Both the position numbers and the translations under genes were made by a program. Below, in pieces: positions 1-8,556 of a stretch of 52,637 nucleotides of DNA (its first letter is position 1; each line of letters opens with the position of its first letter). The notes beneath the pieces are model-generated. The model was not told the origin of the DNA. It saw only the letters and a program-made list of their open reading frames with translations, and made no database searches. The stretch spans positions 1-52,637 of the forward strand of contig NZ_CANLSU010000011.1 in assembly GCF_947493875.1 (NCBI RefSeq), written 5' to 3'. The DNA is from an uncultured Marinococcus sp. Its GTDB lineage: Bacteria; Bacillota; Bacilli; Bacillales; Marinococcaceae.

Positions 1-50
1 TCGGCTAACTTCATTCTACTAGAAAAGGACTTCCTTTTTTCGTGTTCGCT

Positions 51-79
51 CGTTTACACAAAATATTTTACGCTCTCCC
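51..79. mobile_element. IS256-like terminal inverted repeat (element lies to the left)
   Basis: Read on the minus strand this starts GGGAGAGCG and ends TTTTGTGTAAACG. The repeat at 52562-52588 starts GGGACCGTC and ends with the same 13 bases. Such ends, with a conserved TGTGTAAA block, are typical of IS256-family elements. The body would extend left of base 1. No clean transposase C-terminus can be read in bases 1-50, so family assignment rests on the repeat alone. Confidence 0.5.
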
Positions 80-130
80 TCTTCCCTTTATGTATAATAT
101 TCTTGTTGTTTTAAATAATTAACAATTAAT

Positions 131-178
131 ATATTTTCCATTCACATATACTGAAACGTTTATGTAAATGGAAAATAT
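131..178. repeat. imperfect inverted repeat with TTTATGTAAA core
   Basis: Arms ATATTTTCCATTCACATA (131-148) and TATGTAAATGGAAAATAT (161-178) pair with one mismatch around a 12-base loop. The segment ACGTTTATGTAAA (156-168) is also the centre of the palindromes beside the two tyrosine recombinase copies at 7653 and 17447. It could be a recombination or regulator site. I see no gene in the rest of 80-372. Confidence 0.45.
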
Positions 179-372
179 TATTTTGGTCTATTTGCAGAAA
201 TCTGAGATTTGTAATTGGAAGACTACAACCCAGGTTTTTATTTCTAAATGCAACACAGCTCGATTCTCGGCGAAAAAACTGTACTAAAAAAGCTTGAAAT
301 AGTTAAATTTCAAGCAAAAAATACATTTAATTTTTGTTTTCTCTAGTATGACCATTTTTTAAAAAGGATCTA

Positions 373-789
373 TTATTCTAAAGGTTGAATATATTCCCCT
401 ATTTCTTCTATTATATAGTGAATACAATCATTCCCTTTGAATTTATCATCATAGGCTAAATAAACGGTAAAATCTTCTGCTTGCTTGGAGGTAAGTGTAA
501 GCTTGTAGCCATTAAGGGATAAAAAGGAATCGAAAACTGTTAAAGCCGTTCGTTTATTCCCATTTCGAAAAATATGACCGCCCCTAGCAATGGAATGATA
601 ATAGCAGCAAGCTTTCTCCGGAATGGAAGGGTACATTTCTTCACCGTATAGTTCTTTTTTTGGTCGATGCAGCATCGTTTGAAAGCTCTCGTATTGTTTA
701 ACCCCAGCTTGATCGCTGTCGTTATACATTTCCATAACAGTATAATGAATAAAGAGAAGTTCCTCTTCGGAAAAGTAAAATACCTCCAT
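373..789 (-). CDS. Doc-type Fic-domain toxin
   Basis: The 138-residue protein carries the Fic/Doc catalytic motif HIFRNGNKR at residues 72-80, matching HxFx(N/D)(A/G)NK(R). In this family that loop binds ATP and transfers phosphate or AMP; Doc of phage P1 phosphorylates elongation factor Tu. The length fits the compact Doc subgroup. It lies 19 bases downstream of an AbrB-like gene on the same strand, the antitoxin-then-toxin order of a type II module. The target is not visible from sequence, and EF-Tu is only the family precedent. Function as a toxin is inferred from motif and neighbour. Confidence 0.85.
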   Translation of the reverse strand: MEVFYFSEEELLFIHYTVMEMYNDSDQAGVKQYESFQTMLHRPKKELYGEEMYPSIPEKACCYYHSIARGGHIFRNGNKRTALTVFDSFLSLNGYKLTLTSKQAEDFTVYLAYDDKFKGNDCIHYIIEEIGEYIQPLE

Positions 790-808
790 TAACTAATACC
801 TCCAAAAA

Positions 809-1075
809 TCATCGGTCTTTTAAGTTTCGAAGAGCATCGTCATATTTATCTACGGCACGATTCATTGCTTGTAATACGTCTGGACGCACGCCTTCCGGTA
901 AAGAACGATTCGCTTTTTTCATAATAATTTCCCCAGTTTCTTCATTATAATAGACATTAAGTTCATCGCCCTTAGCCAACTCTAATCGATCAGCAATTGC
1001 TTTAGGTATACCAGCTGAAAGACTATTTCCTGATTGGTTCAATCGACGTGTAAATCTTTTCTCAGCCTGCGCCAT
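809..1075 (-). CDS. AbrB/MazE-type antitoxin of the Doc pair
   Basis: The 88-residue protein has an N-terminal swapped-hairpin AbrB/SpoVT/MazE-like domain, roughly residues 7-53, with the typical run NSLSAGIPKAIADRLEL followed by GDELNVYYNEETGEIIMKK. Its charged C-terminal tail (about 60-88) is where such antitoxins usually wrap their toxin. The start is preceded by AAAGGAGG. A promoter with a perfect palindrome in its spacer lies just upstream, so autorepression is likely. Doc is classically paired with Phd, but AbrB-type partners are also common. Confidence 0.8.
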   Translation of the reverse strand: MAQAEKRFTRRLNQSGNSLSAGIPKAIADRLELAKGDELNVYYNEETGEIIMKKANRSLPEGVRPDVLQAMNRAVDKYDDALRNLKDR

Positions 1076-1146
1076 TATAGACGCCTCCTTTCATTTCTGA
1101 AAATAATAGCTGTTCATCAATCTTTCAAAATATATATTGTAAGTAC

Positions 1147-1175
1147 AGTATATATAATAGTCACTATTATGACAA
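1147..1175 (-). promoter_or_regulatory. promoter and operator of the Doc/AbrB module
   Basis: On the minus strand there is TTGTCA (1170-1175), a 17-base spacer and TATACT (1147-1152). The spacer contains the perfect palindrome ATAATAGT-C-ACTATTAT (1154-1170), a good candidate operator for the AbrB-like antitoxin. Confidence 0.6.
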
Positions 1176-1304
1176 CCTTGATATTTGCATAGGTTATTAT
1201 TAATTTCACATACTATAATTATTTTATAAACAAAAATATGGTTAAGGTAATACATGTACTTCCAAATTTTAAAAAATAAGGCCGCTCCAGAACCTGAGAT
1301 ATAA

Positions 1305-1333
1305 ACCTAAGGAAATGTTATATTTCCTTAGGT
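1305..1333. repeat. perfect 12-bp hairpin, CTAAGGAAA family
   Basis: Arms ACCTAAGGAAAT (1305-1316) and ATTTCCTTAGGT (1322-1333) flank a 5-base loop. The same CTAAGGAAA/TTTCyTTAG hairpin lies upstream of both tyrosine recombinase copies (7568-7592 and 17359-17376), so this may be a solo copy or remnant of that cassette. The rest of the 1176-1472 gap is AT-rich and shows no gene. Confidence 0.5.
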
Positions 1334-1472
1334 ATAGAATAATATATTATAATGTATTATTAAAAAATCATTTAACTTATTCCTCTCTTTGAGAATAAAC
1401 ATAAATTTTAAATTTAATTATTACAGTGTGTGAAATTAATAAATTTTAGTTATTATCACACTGCTAGTTAAT

Positions 1473-1497
1473 AAAGCCCAGCTATATACTGGGCTTT
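1473..1497 (-). terminator. likely terminator of the nuclease-STAND gene
   Basis: The stem AAAGCCCAG (1473-1481) / CTGGGCTTT (1489-1497) lies about 40 bases past the stop at 1536. On the minus strand it is followed by a short T-rich stretch, so termination is plausible but not strong. Confidence 0.55.
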
Positions 1498-1535
1498 AAT
1501 TCCAAGAGTTTGTAAATTTATAATGCATTAGTCAA

Positions 1536-4500
1536 TTAATAAAAACCTAAATCATTCTCTTCTTCTTGTTTCTTCTCATTTTCTATATTCTTATACAATC
1601 TTTCTATATTGTTCTGAGCCCATTCTTTTACTACCCATGAATTATGTTTTTTAAATGTTTGATAGACTTCAATTTGTCTTTGAAGATAAGGAATTAAGGA
1701 GCCACTCCAACTAAACGTGTTTAAGCTGCTACTTATATTTCGCAGCACTCTTTCATTATCACCGTACTCAAAAACTAAATGATAAGCAATCGAAGTTATT
1801 TTATTTTTGTCATCTTCTAAAACTGGTACTATAGTTGAAAGCATTTCCGGAGCTTTTATATGAACTTTACACCACTCTATTAGTATTTCTTGAGGGACAG
1901 CTTCCAAGGGCCAAGTAGTTTCATATATTAGCGATTTTGATTCTAATAAATTTATTGTATTATAAACTATTATTTTATCCTCACAAAGCAGAACTTCCGC
2001 AAATACTGGCCAACTATGTTCCCATCCATACTTCATCAAAATATTAGTATATTCTCTTAAATTTTTAAGTTGATCAAAATTCAATTTTGTTGATAGCAGG
2101 TTCATTATTTTTCGTGAGAAAGAAGAAATAAACTCTCCCCTTCCACTATCATCATTCAATATAATTCCTTTAATTATCTCGCTAATTTCATAACTATGAA
2201 TTTTATCATTGATTAATAAATCTGGAATTAATAACATTTCTTTAAATTTTCCTGATAACATTTTAAATTTTTCAGCATCATTATAGACATACATATATAG
2301 AATATGCCAACTAACAGTAAATTCTTTACTTTCATGTTTGATGATTTCTGCGATCAATTTTAATATAGTTTCTGACTCTAAGTGATCTAATACACTACCA
2401 TATGCCAGAGTATTTAAAGTATTAATATTTATTTTTCTATTTTTTAATGATTCAATAATTCTATCTATATCATTTTCAGAGATATTTATATATCGTGTCA
2501 ATTCTACTGTATATTTCCCTAGGCTTGGAGATTCTGAAAATTCATCTAAAAAGTTCTCTACTAGCTCGAAGTTTTCGTTTTGTAAAGCTGATAGTACACC
2601 TCCCACAAAAGATATATTAATATTTTCAATTTTTTGATTGATTATTTCGTCAAATTGATTTTTTATTTCAATTAATAAAAAGTTAGGTTCCTCTACCAAC
2701 CTAGCAATTTCATACCCAAAAATATATGCTTTTCTTTGTTCTCCAACTAAAACTAAATACAAGTTATCAAGAAAATTTTTATATTGATCTTTTACAGTAT
2801 ATGCAGCAAATTTTTTTGCTTCTTCACTCGAGATATCAATGTACTGACCACCATCATTTTTTTCATGACGCCATTTCGGAAGACTTACTATCAGTTTCAA
2901 TTGATTTATAAAGTCTTTCGGTTGTAACCACCTCACCCAATTTTCAATTCGTTCTAGTGCATCTCTTGGAATTTTTGAGCTATCAAATTCAATGGTATCT
3001 TTGATATTTTCTAATGCCGTTGGCCAAAAAGGGCCCTTTTTACCAATAATTATTTTTAAAGATTTCTCAATCTCTTCTATTCGCCCATGGGAAACTAGGC
3101 CCCGAATATTATTTGCAATTAAATTTAATGCTCTTTCAGACATTTCTTCATCATTAATTGCTAATTGCGTAAGCCTATCGAGCACATTTTGCCAATAATT
3201 AAACACTTCTCCCCATGTTTCAGGTCTCCATTCTTGACTTATTGGTCTACTCCCTTGTTTTTCAACACCTAACATTCGGCTAAAATGATGTGTTTGTAAA
3301 GCATGACCTAACGCTTCTAATCCTAATAATCGAACTTCGTACTTGTTAGATTCCAAAGCATAATCAATCACATCAATTCTCTCATTCGGAGGAGCCTGAG
3401 TTCCAGATAAAACATAATGAAATAGTTGCAGAAATTGAGCGGTAGCATTGTTAGCCCAACTTTCATTTTCTGCTGCAGCAAAATATAATAAAATCCTTGA
3501 GGCTTCGGCAAAAGTATCTTCCCAAAAGCATAATTTTTCTAATGCCCAAACTAAATTTCTTCTACCAGCTTTAATTTGTAGTAATTCTTTAATACTCATC
3601 GAGCCAAAAACTCTTTTTAAAGTACGGGAGGTAGCTGTGGGGTTCACCTCTACTAAAGAGCGGAAGAGACGGGAACCCTTTTCAGAATTTAGAACTTCCG
3701 CTTGGCCAAAAGGGGCCTGCTCTCCACATATACTAGAAGTCAATTCTTGGGCTTTAGGTAGAAAATGGAGTTTTGCCATTTGATCGCAGAGAGCTTCAGA
3801 CATTCCAGCTGGCATATCTGTTGTCAAAATTTGATATGCTGTTTCAGGTGGGCATTTTTTCCACCAATCTGCAGCTAAACGTATAGCTAAAGGTTGTGGA
3901 GTCACCCTAATATATCTGCCCCGCACATCCAATATTCCTCTCTCAATAAAATATTGACAAGTTTCATAAAATTCTTCATTGCTGACTCTGCATATATGTT
4001 CTGTAACGAATTGACGATGTGACGAAGCCTCATCTTCAAATCCAATGTGATCAAAAAGAGCGCATGCCGATAATACTTTAAGTTTTATACTGTCTTTTCC
4101 ATCTCTATCCCATAAAAGTTTATGTATTAGAGCATCGTCTCTTAAACTTCCGATATCGTCTTCCATATTAAGTCTTGCTTTTGCTAAGAGTACAGCAATC
4201 TTGGGGAAGCCTTGAGCAAAATGTATAATTCTTTCGATATCCTCTGAAACTATACCAGGGTAACTTTGAGAAATGATCCCTTCAATAACTTCATCTGATA
4301 CTGGCTTCAACTCGATATAAGGATGATCAGAACTGTATCTTTCAGGATTAAAATCCAAAGTCAATAAATTTAACTGACTATCTGAATGTTCAATTTCTTC
4401 CTTTAAAGCTTTATGGGTTTCAGGGTTACAATTATCCACAATAACTGTCCCCTTCAAGCGTTGTGCCCTCCAAGTTGAAATACTATTAGATAAACTAGTT

Positions 4501-5312
4501 GGATTATTAGCTGCATCTAAATATATAGCTTGTTTGCTTCTAGCCAATTGATCTAAATCATTTGGATCGTTTGGGGGGCGAAAAGTTTCAAAAGCCAACC
4601 TTGTTTTGCCTAAGCCTGATAAACCTATAATACGCGCCACTTTTTTTACCCCAGTAAAGTGGTTTCTTAATTGCTTTATATTAGACTCATTTAATTCATT
4701 GAATATGTAACTATAACTATTATCCTGATAACCACTCCAGTCTTTCCATGTCATAGCACCATTTGGAAGATGTTTTCCAACCCAGTGCCACACAGCGACA
4801 ATAGCTGAAAGAGATTTATTAGTCCATGCGGCTATTTCATTTGCATCATAAATATATATAGCAATAGATTCACTTTTAGCTTCGACTTCAGCTTCCTCAA
4901 TCGCTTCCTGAAAGCGATCAATTCTAGTTTGTTTTTGCTGTTCATTCAAAGAATGATTGTGGAAAAGAATATATGCACCCTCTTGTTCGATCACCTGACG
5001 AACCATCGGTTTAAGCTCTTGTTCATTTATTAATATTTCTTCTTTACATTTTGAAGGTGGCATATCAGTGGCTTTGCATTGAAAAAGCGTAAATCGATTT
5101 GGGAGCCAACTGGTCCTCTCTACTCCCTCTTCCCATTTGATTCTTCCATCCTCTCCACCATCTGAAGCATTGATATTAAGAGCCACTCCCACTGCACTAG
5201 CTGGGATACCCCATTCTTCAGCTTCAAAATATAACAAAATTGATAACAATTCTGTAAGTTGTTGATCTGATAATTTTTCTATATCATTGTGAGTTACTTC
5301 TAAAAAATCCAT
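1536..5312 (-). CDS. nuclease-STAND NTPase, putative antiphage defence protein
   Basis: The 1258-residue protein has three parts. Residues 1-190 look like a restriction-endonuclease-like domain with SDGGEDGRI (about 50-57) and FQCK (77-80), resembling the D-x(n)-(E/Q)xK core of Mrr/Cap4-type nucleases. Residues 225-420 form a STAND-type P-loop ATPase with Walker A GLSGLGKTRL (230-239) and Walker B TVIVDN (about 289-294). The remaining 800 residues look like helical repeats that could sense a target. This layout matches Avs-type antiviral STAND proteins, so defence is inferred. An in-frame ATG at 5384 exists, but the ATG at 5312 has AAGGAGG six bases ahead and is preferred. The region is AT-rich, as many defence islands are. 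Confidence 0.75.
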   Translation of the reverse strand: MDFLEVTHNDIEKLSDQQLTELLSILLYFEAEEWGIPASAVGVALNINASDGGEDGRIKWEEGVERTSWLPNRFTLFQCKATDMPPSKCKEEILINEQELKPMVRQVIEQEGAYILFHNHSLNEQQKQTRIDRFQEAIEEAEVEAKSESIAIYIYDANEIAAWTNKSLSAIVAVWHWVGKHLPNGAMTWKDWSGYQDNSYSYIFNELNESNIKQLRNHFTGVKKVARIIGLSGLGKTRLAFETFRPPNDPNDLDQLARSKQAIYLDAANNPTSLSNSISTWRAQRLKGTVIVDNCNPETHKALKEEIEHSDSQLNLLTLDFNPERYSSDHPYIELKPVSDEVIEGIISQSYPGIVSEDIERIIHFAQGFPKIAVLLAKARLNMEDDIGSLRDDALIHKLLWDRDGKDSIKLKVLSACALFDHIGFEDEASSHRQFVTEHICRVSNEEFYETCQYFIERGILDVRGRYIRVTPQPLAIRLAADWWKKCPPETAYQILTTDMPAGMSEALCDQMAKLHFLPKAQELTSSICGEQAPFGQAEVLNSEKGSRLFRSLVEVNPTATSRTLKRVFGSMSIKELLQIKAGRRNLVWALEKLCFWEDTFAEASRILLYFAAAENESWANNATAQFLQLFHYVLSGTQAPPNERIDVIDYALESNKYEVRLLGLEALGHALQTHHFSRMLGVEKQGSRPISQEWRPETWGEVFNYWQNVLDRLTQLAINDEEMSERALNLIANNIRGLVSHGRIEEIEKSLKIIIGKKGPFWPTALENIKDTIEFDSSKIPRDALERIENWVRWLQPKDFINQLKLIVSLPKWRHEKNDGGQYIDISSEEAKKFAAYTVKDQYKNFLDNLYLVLVGEQRKAYIFGYEIARLVEEPNFLLIEIKNQFDEIINQKIENINISFVGGVLSALQNENFELVENFLDEFSESPSLGKYTVELTRYINISENDIDRIIESLKNRKININTLNTLAYGSVLDHLESETILKLIAEIIKHESKEFTVSWHILYMYVYNDAEKFKMLSGKFKEMLLIPDLLINDKIHSYEISEIIKGIILNDDSGRGEFISSFSRKIMNLLSTKLNFDQLKNLREYTNILMKYGWEHSWPVFAEVLLCEDKIIVYNTINLLESKSLIYETTWPLEAVPQEILIEWCKVHIKAPEMLSTIVPVLEDDKNKITSIAYHLVFEYGDNERVLRNISSSLNTFSWSGSLIPYLQRQIEVYQTFKKHNSWVVKEWAQNNIERLYKNIENEKKQEEENDLGFY

Positions 5313-5504
5313 ATTAACCTCCTTCTTCGATTCATTTTTATGAATAAGTTTATTTAAGTTATATAGTGATGAAAAAGCATTCACTAATAGTTATAATTTT
5401 TGTGGTTGTATAACTATAGAGAAAACAGAAACTTTACGTAAAAAATATCTTATAAAATTAAATAAATTTTTAATAAAAACTTATTTATGAAAAAGTATAG
5501 CTAT

Positions 5505-6422
5505 CTATTCATGTTCTTTATAAATTGCTATTGGATCTACTGCAATTTTAGGAAAATTTACTGATGCAAATGCTTCTTGAATTTGATTAAATTCACTTAC
5601 AATTCTATTCATAAAGTCTGCTAAAGTTTTTTCAGCTTCTAAATCAGGGTTTTTAATATTTTTACCAAAATCATTCATTTTTTCAGTAACGCTCGTACTT
5701 TCTTTTGTAGGAATTTTAGTTATTTGACAAACCATTTCCCATTTTCCTTCTAAATTAGAACCATATTTATAAATTATGTTTCTAATAGTTTCTCTTAAAT
5801 ACTCTTTATTAATAGTGCCTGAAAAAGTTAAGTTTTTACTATTGGTCATTTCTATTGTGGTTAAGTTAGAATACAAAGTCGAAACTAAATTTGAGAATTG
5901 TTCAAATTCATCAGGCTGACTTTGATTTCCATTAAATAAATCCATCATGCTTTCAAAAGAGCCGTAATCGAAATCTGATGTTTCATCTTTACTTTTGTTA
6001 TTAATTATTCTATCTAGCTGGCCAAAATTTGAAAGATTCTGAGCTAAAGTTTCATAATCAAATATTTCTATTCCCCCTGAAATTTTAACAAAATTTTTAT
6101 TAGAAGTTTCAGAAGAAAAATGTTTTGAATTCGTAACATCATTCATCAAGTTGTTTTCTTCAAGTCCTAGTCTCATTTGTTCAAAAGCATAATCGTGTAA
6201 TGATTTGGTGTTTTGTAAATTTGAAGTTGTTGTACGATTGTAGTTCGCTTCTCCAGAAATAGGGAACCCTAATAACTCCATTATTAAAGATGTTTTTGCT
6301 TTTCCCCCTACTTGATTTGCTTTTTGCTCACTTTCAATTACATTTTCTAATAAACCACTGTTAACTTGGGCAAGTATAGATTCAATTTTATCAGCGTTGT
6401 AATATATAAAATCCCTATAAAT
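5505..6422 (-). CDS. DUF6414-like protein with apparent AUU start
   Basis: The first ATG (6281) gives 258 residues, but the frame stays open upstream with protein-like sequence (FIYYNADKIESILAQ). A strong AAGGGGGAG (6429-6437) is followed by three ATT codons. The third ATT, at 6420-6422, has ideal spacing and gives 305 residues. The N-terminal 'FIYYNADK' start, the LHDYAFEQM segment and KNFVKISGGIEIFDYE recall DUF6414 proteins of unknown function; this is from memory and unsure. No membrane segment or catalytic motif is evident. It lies 190 bases upstream of the nuclease-STAND gene and 50 bases downstream of the recombinase, on the same strand, so co-transcription with one or both is possible. 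Confidence 0.6.
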   Translation of the reverse strand: MYRDFIYYNADKIESILAQVNSGLLENVIESEQKANQVGGKAKTSLIMELLGFPISGEANYNRTTTSNLQNTKSLHDYAFEQMRLGLEENNLMNDVTNSKHFSSETSNKNFVKISGGIEIFDYETLAQNLSNFGQLDRIINNKSKDETSDFDYGSFESMMDLFNGNQSQPDEFEQFSNLVSTLYSNLTTIEMTNSKNLTFSGTINKEYLRETIRNIIYKYGSNLEGKWEMVCQITKIPTKESTSVTEKMNDFGKNIKNPDLEAEKTLADFMNRIVSEFNQIQEAFASVNFPKIAVDPIAIYKEHE

Positions 6423-6472
6423 AATAATCTCCCCCTTATATAATCACGATATAAATTTTATAGTTTATATAA

Positions 6473-7531
6473 TTAATTCGTAAAGCTATTTTTTTTCACT
6501 TTTAGTCCAGCATGTTCTTTATAATTTCTTCTTCGGAGTAGGTAACGCTCGGTCGTTCGTATAGACGCATGCCCTAGCATATCCCGAACCGAAGCAAGGT
6601 CAGCCCCATGCTCTAACATATAATAGGTCGTATAATGACGACACGTGTGTGGCGTAATAGGATCTCGACGGTGCTGGACAAACGGAAATGGAGCTGAGGC
6701 CATGAGCTTGCTAAAACGATCCCCTAAATAGTTTACATGATAATGTCCCCCATTTTTCTTTGGAAAGAACGCAGAGTCTCCTGTAAAGGCCTCTGTGATC
6801 ATTTCCCGGCCTTTCCGGAAGTCCTGGAGAATACGCAATACATCGGCGAAAAGAAAAATCGGCCGCTCTTTTTCGCCCTTTCCCGTAATGTGCAGAAAGA
6901 AAGCTCCTTCCGGCGAGCGCCATTCCAAATCACGCCACTTGGCTTTGGCCAATTCTTCAATCCGCATACCTGTACTCGTCAGAACGACCAATAACGTGTA
7001 AGCAAATGAATCTTTTTGTTTGAAGTAAGAGAGTAATTGCTGAACTTCGTGCTCATGGAGATCCCGGTCTACTAGCTCCTCTCTCGGTTGAGCAACTGGC
7101 GCCATTTTTGTCGTCAAATCGGTTTCCATCATGTCTTCCTGCACAAGGAAGCGAAGGAACTGTTTAATGACCGTACTATGACGGGCCAACGTGCTCGCCT
7201 TATATCCCTTCTCTCGCTCGAGATATAGCTGATACGCATAAATACGTTGAGCAGAAATTTCTCTTAATCCTCCGAACTCTTGTATATAAGTAAGGAATGG
7301 AACAAGCGTTTCTAAATATTTACGCTTTGTCCGCTCGCTTCGCTGTTTACGCAGCGTATTGTTTTTATGTAAATAGATGTACATTAGAAATTCATCAGGT
7401 ATCTGTTCCCACTCCACCCCTTCGAAACCTTGCGCAGAAATATCTGTGTACAAGTCGCTATTTAGAAACGAATGAGACTTTTCCAATGAAAGAGCTTGAG
7501 TTTGATTTCCTGGTAATACAAGGTGGTTCAT
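6473..7531 (-). CDS. tyrosine recombinase (intact cassette copy)
   Basis: The 352-residue protein has an N-terminal SAM-like core-binding domain (about 45-155) and a C-terminal catalytic domain with all expected residues: R190 (TGMRIEEL), K218 (TGKGEK), H295-x-x-R298 (HTCRH), H321 (LGHASIRTT) and nucleophile Y330. These enzymes cut and rejoin DNA through a 3'-phosphotyrosine. The ATG at 7531 is chosen over 7564 because GGGAGG sits seven bases before it. It is divergent from yefM-yoeB, with a hairpin and a 34-base palindrome between them. A decayed copy with the same neighbours lies at 16276-17319. Confidence 0.9.
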   Translation of the reverse strand: MNHLVLPGNQTQALSLEKSHSFLNSDLYTDISAQGFEGVEWEQIPDEFLMYIYLHKNNTLRKQRSERTKRKYLETLVPFLTYIQEFGGLREISAQRIYAYQLYLEREKGYKASTLARHSTVIKQFLRFLVQEDMMETDLTTKMAPVAQPREELVDRDLHEHEVQQLLSYFKQKDSFAYTLLVVLTSTGMRIEELAKAKWRDLEWRSPEGAFFLHITGKGEKERPIFLFADVLRILQDFRKGREMITEAFTGDSAFFPKKNGGHYHVNYLGDRFSKLMASAPFPFVQHRRDPITPHTCRHYTTYYMLEHGADLASVRDMLGHASIRTTERYLLRRRNYKEHAGLKVKKNSFTN

Positions 7532-7567
7532 TCTACGCCCTCCCAGTTGTTGTTCTTGTTTCAAAAC

Positions 7568-7592
7568 CTAAGGAAATTGAAGCTTTCTTTAG
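7568..7592. repeat. CTAAGGAAA hairpin upstream of recombinase
   Basis: CTAAGGAAA (7568-7576) pairs with TTTCTTTAG (7584-7592), one mismatch, loop of 7. It lies 37 bases upstream of the recombinase start, and related hairpins occur at 1305 and 17359. It may be a leader hairpin or a binding site. Confidence 0.5.
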
Positions 7593-7652
7593 CCTTTATT
7601 TTATCATGCTTAGATGGTGTATAGTTGGTTAAAAATACAAATATTAATAAGT

Positions 7653-7686
7653 TAAACAATTACGTTTATGTAAACGTAATTGTTTA
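7653..7686. repeat. 34-base palindrome beside tyrosine recombinase, candidate core site or operator
   Basis: TAAACAATTACGTTTA (7653-7668), centre TG, then TAAACGTAATTGTTTA (7671-7686): a perfect palindrome. The same site with one mismatch stands at 17447-17480 in the second cassette copy. Arms of this size around a very short centre could bind a recombinase dimer or a repressor. Confidence 0.65.
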
Positions 7687-7878
7687 TATATTCAATAAGG
7701 ACACTTTGAAACCTTTCATAACATCCGCCACACTTCTGATACGTACTAGAAAGCTTCAATAGGGTTTTGGAAGAAGTACTAATAGTTTTTGGCCCGTGTA
7801 TCAACTGTCTTATAAAAGCCCTTTTTAAACACTAAAAATTTCCATATTTGTTCAAACAAAAATAGATTGGGAAGCTCA

Positions 7879-7907
7879 TAGACAAATTGTACATTTAATT
7901 GTACAAT
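7879..7907 (+). promoter_or_regulatory. yefM promoter with two TGTACA operator boxes
   Basis: TAGACA (7879-7884), 17-base spacer, TACAAT (7902-7907). Two TGTACA boxes at 7888-7893 and 7900-7905 are 12 bases apart centre to centre, as in the E. coli yefM-yoeB operator bound by YefM and YefM-YoeB. They overlap the promoter, which fits autorepression. Confidence 0.75.
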
Positions 7908-7929
7908 AAAGAAGAAGGAGCTGATAACG

Positions 7930-8178
7930 ATGACCGTCATGAATTATTCCAACGCGCGAAAGAACTTTAAGGGATTAATTGATAAAGTCAACGACGACAA
8001 CGAAGCCGTTACCATCACGACTAAAGAACGAAACGCTGTCCTTATCTCGGAAGACGAATACAATCAATATCTTGAAACCATCTATCTGTTAAACAACCCG
8101 AGCAATGCCAAGCATCTATCGGAATCCATCAACCAATTAAATCAAGAAGAAACCACGACCGTCGATATCGATGAGTAA
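7930..8178 (+). CDS. yefM: YefM-type antitoxin
   Basis: The 82-residue protein has the Phd/YefM fold signature: an N-terminal MNYSNARKNFKGLIDKVN, then EAVTITTKERNAVLISEDEYNQYLET (about 25-50). The acidic C-terminal tail is expected to wrap YoeB. The start has GAAGGAG about ten bases ahead, and upstream TGTACA boxes support self-regulation. It overlaps yoeB by eight bases, which suggests translational coupling. The second copy at 17713 is cut short by a stop codon. Confidence 0.9.
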   Translation: MTVMNYSNARKNFKGLIDKVNDDNEAVTITTKERNAVLISEDEYNQYLETIYLLNNPSNAKHLSESINQLNQEETTTVDIDE

Positions 8179-8437
8179 GTTGAACGTCTTATTCACTCAC
8201 AATGCGTTTCAGGATTATCAGTATTGGCAAACCAAGGACAAAAAAATGCTCAAACGCATTAATCAATTAATTAAAAGCATTGAACGAGACGGGGCGTTAG
8301 ACGGCGTTGGGAAGCCAGAGAAACTAAAAGGAAATTTAGCCGGCTTTTACAGTCGTCGCATCGATATCGAGCATCGACTGGTGTATACCGTGGATGAAAC
8401 ACAAATCAGTATAGTTGCTTGCAGATACCATTATTAG
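8171..8437 (+). CDS. yoeB: YoeB-type mRNA interferase toxin
   Basis: The 88-residue protein is of normal YoeB length. It keeps the residues used for ribosome-dependent mRNA cleavage in E. coli YoeB: the Glu in GKPEKLKG (E50, for E46), Arg in YSRRID (R62/R63, for R65), and the C-terminal His-Tyr (H87, Y88, for H83, Y84). It overlaps yefM and is followed by a good terminator at 8483-8512. The intact active site suggests the module is functional, unlike its decayed copy at 17954-18220. Confidence 0.9.
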   Translation: MSKLNVLFTHNAFQDYQYWQTKDKKMLKRINQLIKSIERDGALDGVGKPEKLKGNLAGFYSRRIDIEHRLVYTVDETQISIVACRYHY

Positions 8438-8482
8438 ATTAAACACATAAAAAAACTTTCTTATAATTAGTAAAAGAGAGAG

Positions 8483-8512
8483 GCTTGCTGGTCCCTTCCA
8501 GGAAGCTTTTTT
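8483..8512 (+). terminator. yefM-yoeB terminator
   Basis: GCTTGCTGG (8483-8491) and CCAGGAAGC (8498-8506) form an 8-of-9 stem followed by TTTTTT. Homology between the two cassette copies also fades about here, so this may mark the cassette edge. Confidence 0.7.
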
Positions 8513-8528
8513 GCGTGACAAGAAAAAC

Positions 8529-8556
8529 CCTCTCAAAAAGCTTACTTTTTGAGAGG
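8529..8556. repeat. perfect 12-bp hairpin of unknown role
   Basis: CCTCTCAAAAAG (8529-8540), loop CTTA, CTTTTTGAGAGG (8545-8556). No T-run follows, so it is not a classical terminator. I see no gene in 8557-8876. Confidence 0.5.
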
